Of a stretch of 64,000 nt of DNA, positions 43,719 to 52,318 are shown piece after piece. The notes under the pieces are model-generated. The model made no database searches, was not told the DNA's origin, and worked only from the letters and a program-made list of their open reading frames with translations. The stretch is from contig CANKHA010000003.1 of NCBI GenBank assembly GCA_947481685.1, positions 62,001-126,000 of the forward strand. Reading direction: 5' to 3'. Both the position numbers and the translations under genes were made by a program. Each line of letters opens with the position of its first letter. The stretch's first letter is position 1. The DNA is from Bradyrhizobiaceae bacterium. GTDB lineage: Bacteria; Pseudomonadota; Alphaproteobacteria; Rhizobiales; Xanthobacteraceae.

Positions 43719-44180
43719 GCCCACGCCCAGTTGCCGACGGGAGGTGCGGGAAGCCGTATGGCCCAGCGGGAACAGCGCATTCGGAGGCGAAACAAACGAA
43801 CGGCGCGGTCCTTTTCCTCGGACTGGAGTCTTCCGTTTTTATGGTAAATGGCCGGTTAACAATCGGCCCCGGCGGGGCGGATTCTTAAGGAATTGCCGAC
43901 ATTTCGGGGCACGGTGGGCCTTCGCCGGTATCGCTTTCCCGGAGGGGACTTTGGGAATGCCTTCGGGCCATGCGCCGGAGCTGAAGGGGAATTGCCGATT
44001 CGCGGCCAAAACAGCCTTTTGGGTCACACGGAAGCGTGGAATTACTAGCTATTACAAATACTTAACGGCGCGCGACGCCGCTTTATGTTTATGTAATCCG
44101 AATCCGTGATCCTGATGCCGGCTCGCCGGGGCGAGGCAGACGCTGCGATAACGACGCAGCATCTGGGAGGGGAAACGACC
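43719..44180. other. Divergent spacer between the PodJ-like gene and fadE
   Basis: 462 bp. Four GANTC sites (43826, 43880, 43997, 44100) lie here, the CcrM/GcrA type of site, and there is a small palindrome ATTC-TTAAG-GAAT near 43881-43893. A GGGAGGGG ribosome binding site serves fadE. No small gene is convincing; the short frames here lack homology and good starts. Confidence 0.5.
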
Positions 44181-45977
44181 ATGCCGACCTACAAGGCTCC
44201 TGTGGATGACGTGATGTTCCTGCTGAACGACGTCTTCCATATGGAGCGGCACAACAATCTGCCCGGCTTTGCCGATGCGTCTTCCGATGTGGTCGAGGCG
44301 GTGCTGGGCGAGGCCGCCAAGCTTTGCGAGGAAGTGCTGACGCCGCTCAATCGGGTTGGCGACATGGAAGGCTGCACGCGCCATGACGACGGCAGCGTCG
44401 TCACACCTAACGGATTCAAGGATGCCTACAAGCAGCTCGTCGATGGCGGCTGGATCGGCATTTCGTCGCCGGAGGAGTACGGCGGGCAGGGACTGCCCTC
44501 GACGCTCACGCTGATCGTCAATGAATTCATGTGCGCGGCCAACATGGCCTTCGCCATGTATCCCGGGCTGACCCAGGGCGCGATCGCGGCGCTGCTCGCG
44601 CATGCCTCCGAAGAGCACAAGAAAAAATATCTGCCGAAGATGATCGCCGGCACCTGGACCGGCACGATGAACCTGACGGAGCCGCATTGCGGCACCGATC
44701 TCGGCCTGCTGCGCACCAAGGCGGTGAAACAGGAAGACGGCAGCTACAGGATCACCGGCACCAAGATCTTCATCTCCGCCGGCGAGCATGATCTGGCCGA
44801 AAACGTGGTGCATCTCGTGCTGGCGCGCATCGAAGGCGCGCCCGCGGGCACCAAAGGCATTTCGCTGTTCGTCTGCCCGAAATTCCTGGTGAACGAGGAC
44901 GGCTCGCTCGGCGCGCGCAACGGACTCTCGTGCGGCTCGCTCGAACACAAGATGGGCATCCACGGCAACTCCACCTGCGTGATGAATTACGATAGCGCCA
45001 CGGCCTGGCTGATCGGTGAGGAAAACCGTGGCCTGCCGGCAATGTTCGTGATGATGAACGACGCGCGCCTCGGCGTCGGTCTGCAAGGGCTCGCGCAGTC
45101 GGAGGTCGCCTATCAGAACGCGGCGATCTACACGAAAGAGCGGTTGCAGGGCCGCGCGCTCACCGGACCGAAATTCCCCGACAAGCCGGCCGATCCGATC
45201 ATCGTGCATCCGGACGTTCGCCGCACGCTGCTGACCATCCGCGCCTTCAATGAGGCCGCGCGTGCGCTGATCATCTGGACCGGGCTGAAGGCAGATGTTG
45301 GCCATCGCTCGTCCGACGAGAAAGTCCGTCAGTCGGCGGAAGATCACATGAGCCTGCTCACGCCTGTGATCAAAGGCGTGCTCACCGACACGGGCTTCGC
45401 CAACACCGTGCTGGCGCAGCAGATGTATGGCGGCCACGGCTATATCGCCGAGCATGGCATGGAACAGTTCGTGCGCGATGCGCGCATCGCCATGCTCTAC
45501 GAAGGCGCCAACGGCATTCAGGCGCTCGATCTTGTCGGACGCAAGCTCGGCAAGGACGGTGGCCGCGCGATCATGGCTTTCTTCAACGAAGTGCAGGGTT
45601 ATCTGAAAGAACACGCCAGCAACGAGGCGATGAATCCGTATCTCAAGCCGCTCGTGCAGGCGCTGGCACATCTGCAGCAGGCCACCATGTGGTTCATGCA
45701 GAATGCTGTGAAAAAACCGGAGAACGGCGGCGCGGGCGCCACCGATTACATGCATCTCTTTGGCCTGGTGGCGCTTGGCTATATGTGGTGCCTGATGGCC
45801 GAAGCGGCGCAGGCCAAGCTGGCTGCAGGCGCGACCGGCGCGGAACAGCGCCTGAATGCGAAACTCGTGGTGGGGCGTTTCTTCATGGAACGCATGCTGC
45901 CGGAAACGGTGGCGCATCTCGCGCGCATCCAGGCCGGTGCCGGCAGCATCATGGAATTGCCTGCGGACGCTTTCTAG
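44181..45977 (+). CDS. Acyl-CoA dehydrogenase
   Basis: 598 residues, long subfamily of the acyl-CoA dehydrogenases (DUF1974/AcdA-like N-terminal extension). Landmarks: EEYGGQGLPSTL, MNLTEPHCGTDL (FAD/substrate), TGTKIFISAGEHDL and MYGGHGYIAEHGME. It contains the extra acyl-CoA oxidase-like C-terminal domain and ends MELPADAF. Catalyses the first step of fatty acyl-CoA beta-oxidation, passing electrons to ETF. The ATG at 44181 was chosen for its GGGAGGGG ribosome binding site and homology start. The thiolase and FadB-type genes 2-6 kb downstream belong to the same pathway. Confidence 0.93.
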   Translation: MPTYKAPVDDVMFLLNDVFHMERHNNLPGFADASSDVVEAVLGEAAKLCEEVLTPLNRVGDMEGCTRHDDGSVVTPNGFKDAYKQLVDGGWIGISSPEEYGGQGLPSTLTLIVNEFMCAANMAFAMYPGLTQGAIAALLAHASEEHKKKYLPKMIAGTWTGTMNLTEPHCGTDLGLLRTKAVKQEDGSYRITGTKIFISAGEHDLAENVVHLVLARIEGAPAGTKGISLFVCPKFLVNEDGSLGARNGLSCGSLEHKMGIHGNSTCVMNYDSATAWLIGEENRGLPAMFVMMNDARLGVGLQGLAQSEVAYQNAAIYTKERLQGRALTGPKFPDKPADPIIVHPDVRRTLLTIRAFNEAARALIIWTGLKADVGHRSSDEKVRQSAEDHMSLLTPVIKGVLTDTGFANTVLAQQMYGGHGYIAEHGMEQFVRDARIAMLYEGANGIQALDLVGRKLGKDGGRAIMAFFNEVQGYLKEHASNEAMNPYLKPLVQALAHLQQATMWFMQNAVKKPENGGAGATDYMHLFGLVALGYMWCLMAEAAQAKLAAGATGAEQRLNAKLVVGRFFMERMLPETVAHLARIQAGAGSIMELPADAF

Positions 45978-45978
45978 A

Positions 45979-46022
45979 GCGCAATCCGGCGAAGTGGGAA
46001 CCGGTTCGCCGCAAGATTGCGC
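45979..46022. repeat. GATC-type palindromic repeat, locus 2
   Basis: Outer arms GCGCAATC/GATTGCGC (8 bp) and inner arms CGGCGAA/TTCGCCG around GTGGGAACCGG. Lies two bases past the fadE stop and could terminate its transcript. Confidence 0.7.
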
Positions 46023-46037
46023 GACAAACTCTAGCGT

Positions 46038-47150
46038 TTAGCGCAGGATCAGCAATCCAGCAGTCGCGACAGCGAGAATGACGACCGTCGTGCCGGTCAC
46101 GGTCGCGACATGCCGCCAGCCGAGCGCCGCGATGCCGGCGAAGGATGTGCGAAGGCCGAGGGCAGAGATTGCGATCAACAGGCCCCAGGTCGAAGCCTCG
46201 ATGCACATCGATTTGATCTGCGCGAAAACGGGCGCCGCTGCGCCAAACGAAGGCGCCAAGCTGTTCACGACGCACAGGATCAGGAAACCGACCGCAAACA
46301 ACGGAATGTGAATCTTGCCGGTGATGCTCTTGACGTTGCTGCGGGTGAAATACCAGCCGACGCCGAGCACAACCGGCAGCAGCAGGAAGACGCGAAACAG
46401 TTTCACGATCACCGCAGTATTTCCCGTTGGCTCCGAGATCGCATAGCCCGCGCCGACGACCTGCGCGACATCGTGGATCGTTGCGCCGATCATCGTGCCC
46501 GATGATCTTTCGTCGAAACCGAGCGCCGCGCAGATCACCGGATAGAGCATCATCGCAACGGTCGAGAGCGCGTTGACGGCGATGGCGACGAACGCCACGT
46601 CTGCGGCCTTGTTCTTGTAGTCCGGCAACACGATCGCGGTTGCAAGCGCCGCAGAAGCGCCGCATACGGCGGTCGCGACGCCGGCGAGCGCGCCGTAAGC
46701 GGATGTCTGGCCGAGCAGGCGGGCGAACAGAAGTCCTGCAACAATGGTTGCCGCCATCGACAGCATGACAAGAACTGCGGTGGTGATGCCGAGCGCCACG
46801 ATATCGCCGAGTGCGATTCTCAATCCGAGCAGTGCGACTGCAATCGGCAAAACGGTCTTCAGGCAAAATGACGTGCCGGGCTGGAACAGGTGCCGCCGCG
46901 CCAGCGGATTGAGTGCGATGCCAATGAGCAGCGCTACCACCATTCCGGGAATCGGGAAAAGCGGGGCAATCGACAGTGCGATTGCCGCCGCCGCAATGGC
47001 GACGACTGCTGACAGCAGCAAGCCGGGGAAAACCTTGACGATCGAGGAGACGGCTTGCGCCGGAAAATCCGTGGCGTCTGGCTGAGGGTCGGTCACGCGC
47101 ATTCCCGGCTTATTCAGCCGGTCGGGAAACACTTTCTCCCTTTCGGCCAC
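46038..47150 (-). CDS. YeiH-type putative sulfate exporter (UPF0324)
   Basis: 370 residues with about ten membrane helices. Family segments: FPGLLLSAVVAIAAAAIAL, PLARRHLFQPGTSFCLKTVLPIAVALLGLRI, VCGASAALATAIVLPD and TIHDVAQVVGAGYAISEPTGNTAVIVKLFRV. Belongs to the UPF0324/YeiH family annotated as putative sulfate exporters, with little direct functional evidence. The start is uncertain: a GTG at 47150 or the ATG at 47102 (354 residues), neither with a clear ribosome binding site. Confidence 0.85.
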   Translation of the reverse strand: MAEREKVFPDRLNKPGMRVTDPQPDATDFPAQAVSSIVKVFPGLLLSAVVAIAAAAIALSIAPLFPIPGMVVALLIGIALNPLARRHLFQPGTSFCLKTVLPIAVALLGLRIALGDIVALGITTAVLVMLSMAATIVAGLLFARLLGQTSAYGALAGVATAVCGASAALATAIVLPDYKNKAADVAFVAIAVNALSTVAMMLYPVICAALGFDERSSGTMIGATIHDVAQVVGAGYAISEPTGNTAVIVKLFRVFLLLPVVLGVGWYFTRSNVKSITGKIHIPLFAVGFLILCVVNSLAPSFGAAAPVFAQIKSMCIEASTWGLLIAISALGLRTSFAGIAALGWRHVATVTGTTVVILAVATAGLLILR

Positions 47151-47201
47151 ATCCAGAAAGACGAGTAGCCTATTTTTGGAAGCGAATGGAGAAAAAAATT
47201 C

Positions 47202-47750
47202 TCAATGGTGAATAGTTGCACACAGCGCCAGCGCAGGCGGCTTGGCAGGCGCCGTCATCAGGTCTCGGCTTTCGAACGGACCTTCCGGGCTGCTGATTTC
47301 GATCGACACCAGAAGGCCATCGACGGTGACGCCGTCCTCGCCGAACGGCAGCAGCAGGCGCTCGTAATGCACGATGCGCTCATTGCAGTCGCGCATGTCC
47401 AGCAGCGTATAGACCGGCAGCCGGGTCGTGATGGATTGATGGCACATCGCCAGCGACTGATCCTTGTAAGAAGGCCGCAGGATCTCGTCGAGGAATCGTC
47501 CGACCATATAACCGCCGTGGGATTCGATCAGCCGCGCGCCCTGCATGTTCACCAGCAGGCGATAGGAATCCTCGGAGCCGACGAGTTCGGCATAGGCGAG
47601 ATTGTCGGCGAACCTGAGAAGCTCGGGTGTTTCTTCAAGCCGCTCCCATTCCGGAAGCAGGGCATTACGACGCTTGCGATGCCAGTAGCTCAGAAGGCTG
47701 CGCTGCGTGTTCGACCCGACGATGTCGGGACGCGCTGTCAGAAATTCCAC
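47202..47750 (-). CDS. PAS_5 domain protein
   Basis: 182 residues. It has the typical PAS_5 (PF07310) opening, LLSYWHRKRRNALLPEWERL with the W-x-x-x-R...P-x-R-x-x-D-like frame, then a PAS fold (YAELVGSEDSYRLLVNMQGARLIESHGGYMVGRFLDEIL). Common as multiple paralogues in Rhizobiales. Ligand and partner unknown; no output domain, so it presumably works through protein contact. Divergent from the thiolase gene by 147 bp. Confidence 0.8.
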   Translation of the reverse strand: MEFLTARPDIVGSNTQRSLLSYWHRKRRNALLPEWERLEETPELLRFADNLAYAELVGSEDSYRLLVNMQGARLIESHGGYMVGRFLDEILRPSYKDQSLAMCHQSITTRLPVYTLLDMRDCNERIVHYERLLLPFGEDGVTVDGLLVSIEISSPEGPFESRDLMTAPAKPPALALCATIHH

Positions 47751-47897
47751 AGTAACGCCTTTGCTTGCGGCGCTAGCAGGCCCAGTTTCCGGTGCCGCTA
47801 TCGCACTCCCCTTGGATCGGGGGGTACCCTAGTGCAATGTGATTCGTCCATGCCTACCTGATAGGCTGGAGGCTTCAGATACCGCGGGAGAAACGTG

Positions 47898-49106
47898 ATG
47901 GCCGACGCCTTTATCTATGACCACGTGCGTACGCCGCGTGGACGGGGCAAGGCGGATGGCTCGTTGCATGAGGTCACGGCGCTAAGCCTCGCGGCACAGG
48001 CGCTGGAAGCGGTGCGCACACGTAGCCAACTCGATCCTGCGCTCGTCGACGACGTTATCCTGGGCTGCGTCGATCCGGTGGGGGAAGCGGGCGGCGACAT
48101 CGCGCGCGCCGCGGCCATCGTCGCGGGTTTTGGCGATAGCGTGCCCGGCGTCCAGATCAATCGCTTCTGCGCCTCGGGTCTGGATTCAGTGAATTTCGCG
48201 GCCGCGGAAGTGATGTCCGGTCAGCACGACATGGCGATCGGTGGCGGCGTGGAATCCATGAGCCGGATCGGTATCGGCGCATCCGGCGGCGCCTGGCCGG
48301 TGGATCCTTCCATCGCGGTCAAATCCTATTTCATGCCGCAAGGTATTTCCGCCGACCTGATCGCCACGCGCTACGGCATCTCCCGTGACGACGTCGATGC
48401 TTACGCAGTCGAGAGCCAGAAGCGCACGGCGACAGCCTGGGACGAGGGGCGCTTCAAGCGCTCGGTCGTGCCGGTGAAGGACGTCAACGGCCTTACGATC
48501 CTGGCGCGCGACGAGCACATGCGCCCGACCACAACGATGCAATCGCTTGCAGCGCTGCAGCCGTCCTTCGTGCAGATGGGCGAGATGGGTGGCTTCGATG
48601 CGGTGGCGATCCAGGCGCATCCGGAAATCGAAGCCATCAACCATGTCCATCACGCCGGCAATTCGTCGGGCATCGTCGATGGCGCGGCGGCGGTTCTTGT
48701 CGGCAACAAGGAAGCCGGCGACAAGGCGAGCATCAAGCCACGCGCGCGCATCAGGGCCTTTGCCAATATCGGCTCGGAACCCGCGATGATGCTGACCGGG
48801 CCGATCGACGTGACCCACAAGGTGCTCAAACGAGCGGGCATGACGTTGGGCGACATCGATCTGATCGAGGTCAACGAAGCTTTCGCCGCCGTCGTGCTAC
48901 GCTTCATGCAGGCTTTCGGCCTCGACAGCAGCAAGATCAACGTCAACGGCGGCGCGATTGCCATGGGCCATCCGCTCGGCGCCACCGGCGCGATGATCCT
49001 CGGCATTGCACTCGACGAACTGGAGCGACGCAATCTCAACACGGCGCTGGTCACGCTTTGCATCGGCGCGGGCATGGGTACCGCCACGATCATCGAGCGG
49101 GTGTGA
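47898..49106 (+). CDS. Acetyl-CoA C-acetyltransferase (thiolase)
   Basis: 402 residues from ATG at 47898 (a GTG one codon earlier is possible), with GGGAG upstream. Thiolase active-site residues: Cys91 in INRFCASGL, His in GGAIAMGHPLGATGA, and Cys in TLCIGAGMGTA near the C-terminus. It cleaves 3-ketoacyl-CoA in beta-oxidation; the AMGHPLG-type motif suits FadA or AcAT. It opens a likely operon of thiolase, cupin, FadB-type fusion and thioesterase, with two bases between its stop and the cupin GTG. Confidence 0.93.
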   Translation: MADAFIYDHVRTPRGRGKADGSLHEVTALSLAAQALEAVRTRSQLDPALVDDVILGCVDPVGEAGGDIARAAAIVAGFGDSVPGVQINRFCASGLDSVNFAAAEVMSGQHDMAIGGGVESMSRIGIGASGGAWPVDPSIAVKSYFMPQGISADLIATRYGISRDDVDAYAVESQKRTATAWDEGRFKRSVVPVKDVNGLTILARDEHMRPTTTMQSLAALQPSFVQMGEMGGFDAVAIQAHPEIEAINHVHHAGNSSGIVDGAAAVLVGNKEAGDKASIKPRARIRAFANIGSEPAMMLTGPIDVTHKVLKRAGMTLGDIDLIEVNEAFAAVVLRFMQAFGLDSSKINVNGGAIAMGHPLGATGAMILGIALDELERRNLNTALVTLCIGAGMGTATIIERV

Positions 49107-49108
49107 CC

Positions 49109-49567
49109 GTGCCGAAGATCGACATTGCCAAAGCCGTCGTGCGGACGACCACCACGTATCCCGAGCAGTTCAAGTCCGCTTGTGTCGGCCGTGAAAAGGT
49201 AGCGCTCGGCAATATTGCCGGGCTCGACCAGTTCGGCGTTAATCTCACGCGGCTGAAACCGGGTGCGGCGTCGGCTTTACGCCACTGGCACGAAAACGAG
49301 GACGAACTCGTCTATGTGCTGGAAGGCGAGGCGACATTGATTGAAGATGGCGCTGAGGTGACGTTGCGGGCAGGGGAGGCCGCCGGCTTCAAGGCCGGCG
49401 TCCCCAACGGCCATCACCTCATCAACAAGACCGAGCGTGATGTGCTTTATCTGGAGATAGGCACGCGTTGTGCGACCGAGCGTGCTCATTATCCGGGGAT
49501 CGACATGATCGCCGTCAAAGATGAGAACGGCTTTCACTTCACGCGGCTTTCGGGCGAGCCTTATTGA
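49109..49567 (+). CDS. Cupin protein in the beta-oxidation operon
   Basis: 152 residues, GTG start two bases after the thiolase stop. Single beta-barrel cupin with metal-type residues in RHWHENEDELVYVLEGEATLIEDG (H-x-H-x(4)-E) and NGHHLINKT (second-motif His). Binding specificity unknown. Its position inside the beta-oxidation gene order suggests a role in CoA or fatty acid metabolism, such as a sensor or hydrolase accessory, but this is inference. It ends 11 bp before the FadB-type gene. Confidence 0.85.
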   Translation: MPKIDIAKAVVRTTTTYPEQFKSACVGREKVALGNIAGLDQFGVNLTRLKPGAASALRHWHENEDELVYVLEGEATLIEDGAEVTLRAGEAAGFKAGVPNGHHLINKTERDVLYLEIGTRCATERAHYPGIDMIAVKDENGFHFTRLSGEPY

Positions 49568-49578
49568 GGAGAGCGGCG

Positions 49579-51792
49579 ATGGCGTTCACAAATTTCAAGC
49601 TCGAAGCCGATGCGGATGGCATCACCGTTGTGACCTGGGACATGCCCGGCCGCTCGATGAATGTGCTGGACGACAAGGTGATCGAGGAACTCGACGTCAT
49701 CGTCGGTCAACTGGCGGCGGACGCCACGGTCAAGGGCGCGGTCATCGCCTCGGCGAAAGAAGCTTTCTCCGCCGGCGCCGATCTCACCATGCTTGAGGGG
49801 CTGAGCCGCGCCTTCACCGAAATGGCGATGGCGCAGGGCGAGGAAGCAGCAATCGCGGAGTTGTTCACGCAAAGCCGCAAGCTGTCGCAACTGTTTCGCA
49901 AGCTCGAGACCAACGGCAAGCCGTGGGTCGCGGCGATCAACGGCACCGCGCTTGGCGGCGGACTCGAGCTTTGTCTCTCCTGCCACTACCGCGTCGCGTC
50001 GGACAACGCCAAGACGCGGCTCGGTCTTCCCGAGATCAAGATAGGCCTGTTCCCCGGCGCGGGCGGCACGCAACGGGTGGCGCGCATGATGCCGCCTGCG
50101 GACGCGCTGCAGATGCTGCTGAAAGGCGAACAGCTCAAGGTCGATCGCGCCAAGGCGATGAAGCTTGTGGATGCGGTTGTGCCGCCCGCCGATCTGATCA
50201 AGACGGCGAAGGAATGGATCAAGGCCGGCGGCAAGGGCGTAGCACCTTGGGATGTGCAGGGCTTCAAACTGCCCGGCGGTCCGGTCTATTCGAAAGCGGG
50301 GATGATGACGTTTCCCGCGGCCAATGCGATCTACCGCCGCGAGACCTACGACAATTATCCCGGTGCGCGCGCCATTCTTCAGGTCGTCTATGAAGGCCTG
50401 CAATTGCCGATGGATCTGGCGCTGCGGGTGGAGTCGCGCTGGTTCGCGAAAATCCTGCGCACGCCGGAAGCAGCGGCGATGATCCGCTCGCTGTTCGTCT
50501 CCATGCAGGAGCTGAACAAGGGCGCGCGGCGGCCGGCGAATGTTGGCCCATCGAAACTCGGCACCGTCGGCATCATTGGCGCCGGCTTCATGGGCGCGGG
50601 CATTGCCTATGTCACCGCGATGTCGGGCAAGGAAGTGATCCTGATCGACCGCGATCAGGAATCCGCCGACAAGGGCAAGGCGCATATTCACAAGCTGATC
50701 ACCGACCAGATCAACAAGGGCCGTGCCAAGACCACCGAGCGCGACGCGCTGCTGGCCAGAATCACGACCTCAGCGGATTACGCGGCGCTCACGCCCTGCG
50801 ATCTGGTGATCGAAGCGGTGTTCGAGGATCGCAAGGTGAAGGCGGAGGCTATCGCCAGGGCGCATGCGGTGATGCGTGAGGATGCGATCTTCGCGTCCAA
50901 TACCTCGACGCTGCCGATCACGTCGCTTGCAACCGAGTTCAAGGATCAGGCGCGTTTTATCGGCATCCATTTCTTTTCGCCGGTCGAGCGGATGATGCTG
51001 GTCGAAGTGATCATGGGGAAAAATACCGGCGATCAGGCGCTGGCTGCCGCGCTCGATTATGTGCGCACCATCCGCAAGACACCGATCGTGGTCAACGATG
51101 CGCGCGGCTTCTATGCCAACCGCTGCGTGCTGAATTATGTGCGCGAAGGCCATTTGATGCTGGTCGAAGGGGTGCCCGCGGCGATGATCGAGAATGTCGG
51201 CCGCATGGCGGGAATGCCGGTTGGCCCGCTGTCGCTTAACGATGAAGTTGCGCTCGATCTCGGCTGGAAAATCCTCAAGGCGACCGAGGCCGATCTCGGA
51301 CCGGAAGCGGTCGATCAACGTCAGAAGGCGCTGCTGGCGGAGATCGTCGAGAAGCAGGGCCGTCTCGGCCGCAAGAACGGCAAGGGCTTCTACGATTATC
51401 CTGCTGCCGGCGGGAAGAAGACGTTGTGGCCAGGGCTTGCCGCATTGCAGCCGGTGAAACTCGACCCTGACACCATCGACATCCGCGAGCTGAAGCATCG
51501 CTTTCTCGCGGTGCAGTCGCTGGAAGCGGCGCGTTGCATCGAGGAAGGCGTCATCACCGACGTGCGCGAAGCCGATGTCGGTTCGATCCTCGGCTGGGGC
51601 TTTGCGCCGTTCACCGGCGGCACGATTTCCTGGATCGACATGATGGGCGCCAAACGCTTTGTCGATCTCTGCCAGGCGCTCGAGAAAAAGTTTGGGTCGC
51701 GCTTTGCGCCGCCGAAGCTTCTGCTCGACATGGCCGCGAAAAATGAAACTTTTTATCAGCGGTTCGCGCCGCCAAGGAAGCAGGCCGCCTGA
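49579..51792 (+). CDS. fadB: FadB-type enoyl-CoA hydratase/3-hydroxyacyl-CoA dehydrogenase
   Basis: 737 residues, bifunctional fusion. The N-terminal crotonase domain (about 1-200) shows SAGADLTML and the NGTALGGGLEL oxyanion segment. The 3-hydroxyacyl-CoA dehydrogenase domain starts near 320 with the NAD Rossmann loop GIIGAGFMGAGIA, then FIGIHFFSPVERMMLVEVI and, further on, the C-terminal FVNRC-like GFYANRCVLNY. It performs hydration and oxidation of trans-2-enoyl-CoA in fatty acid beta-oxidation. The ATG at 49579 follows GAGGAGAG. The thioesterase begins one base after its stop. Confidence 0.94.
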   Translation: MAFTNFKLEADADGITVVTWDMPGRSMNVLDDKVIEELDVIVGQLAADATVKGAVIASAKEAFSAGADLTMLEGLSRAFTEMAMAQGEEAAIAELFTQSRKLSQLFRKLETNGKPWVAAINGTALGGGLELCLSCHYRVASDNAKTRLGLPEIKIGLFPGAGGTQRVARMMPPADALQMLLKGEQLKVDRAKAMKLVDAVVPPADLIKTAKEWIKAGGKGVAPWDVQGFKLPGGPVYSKAGMMTFPAANAIYRRETYDNYPGARAILQVVYEGLQLPMDLALRVESRWFAKILRTPEAAAMIRSLFVSMQELNKGARRPANVGPSKLGTVGIIGAGFMGAGIAYVTAMSGKEVILIDRDQESADKGKAHIHKLITDQINKGRAKTTERDALLARITTSADYAALTPCDLVIEAVFEDRKVKAEAIARAHAVMREDAIFASNTSTLPITSLATEFKDQARFIGIHFFSPVERMMLVEVIMGKNTGDQALAAALDYVRTIRKTPIVVNDARGFYANRCVLNYVREGHLMLVEGVPAAMIENVGRMAGMPVGPLSLNDEVALDLGWKILKATEADLGPEAVDQRQKALLAEIVEKQGRLGRKNGKGFYDYPAAGGKKTLWPGLAALQPVKLDPDTIDIRELKHRFLAVQSLEAARCIEEGVITDVREADVGSILGWGFAPFTGGTISWIDMMGAKRFVDLCQALEKKFGSRFAPPKLLLDMAAKNETFYQRFAPPRKQAA

Positions 51793-51793
51793 T

Positions 51794-52210
51794 ATGGATT
51801 TTCCGAATCTGAAGGTGGGGCTGACCGGCTCGGCCGAAATCACCGTGCAGGATGCCGACACCGCGCCGCGCATCGGCAGCGGTCGCGTCGCAGTTCTGGC
51901 CACGCCCGTCATGATCAACCTGATGGAAGCCGCGGCGCTCAACGCAGTGGAGCGGCTGCTCCCATTCGGTCACCAAAGCCTCGGCACCAAGCTTGAGGTC
52001 GGTCACTATGCGGCAACGCCGGTCGGCATGCATTTGCGCGCCACCGCAGAACTCACGAAAATAGACGGCCGTACGCTGGAATTCCGCGTTGAGGCTTTTG
52101 ACGACAGGGAACGCGTCGGCGATGGAGCGCACAGCCGCGTCGTGGTCAACGTGGCGCGCTTCGACGAACGGGTGCAGCGCAAGCTCTCGGGCGAAACCTC
52201 GAAAAAATAA
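51794..52210 (+). CDS. Thioesterase (hotdog fold)
   Basis: 138 residues, hotdog-type, starting one base after the fadB stop. VLATPVMINLMEAAALNAVERLLPFGHQSLGT matches FlK-like thioesterase patterns (active-site-type Thr/Glu/His spacing), and VEAFDDRERVGDGAHSRVVVN is a typical C-terminal strand pair. It could hydrolyse an acyl-CoA to release CoA in the same pathway. Exact substrate unknown. Confidence 0.85.
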   Translation: MDFPNLKVGLTGSAEITVQDADTAPRIGSGRVAVLATPVMINLMEAAALNAVERLLPFGHQSLGTKLEVGHYAATPVGMHLRATAELTKIDGRTLEFRVEAFDDRERVGDGAHSRVVVNVARFDERVQRKLSGETSKK

Positions 52211-52318
52211 TCTCCTGAACTGACCTCTGGCGGAACGCCATCATCGAAGCCATCTGGGCATTATTGCCCTTTCGCGGAGGCCGTGTTTAGGTCGCCGCCC
52301 TTCCTGCCGGAACCCTGC

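Noticed and set aside
44052-45917. A 621-codon open frame antisense to the acyl-CoA dehydrogenase gene
   Set aside because: It mirrors a strongly coding gene in high-GC DNA, is His/Arg-rich without homology, and has no ribosome binding site; a codon-bias shadow.
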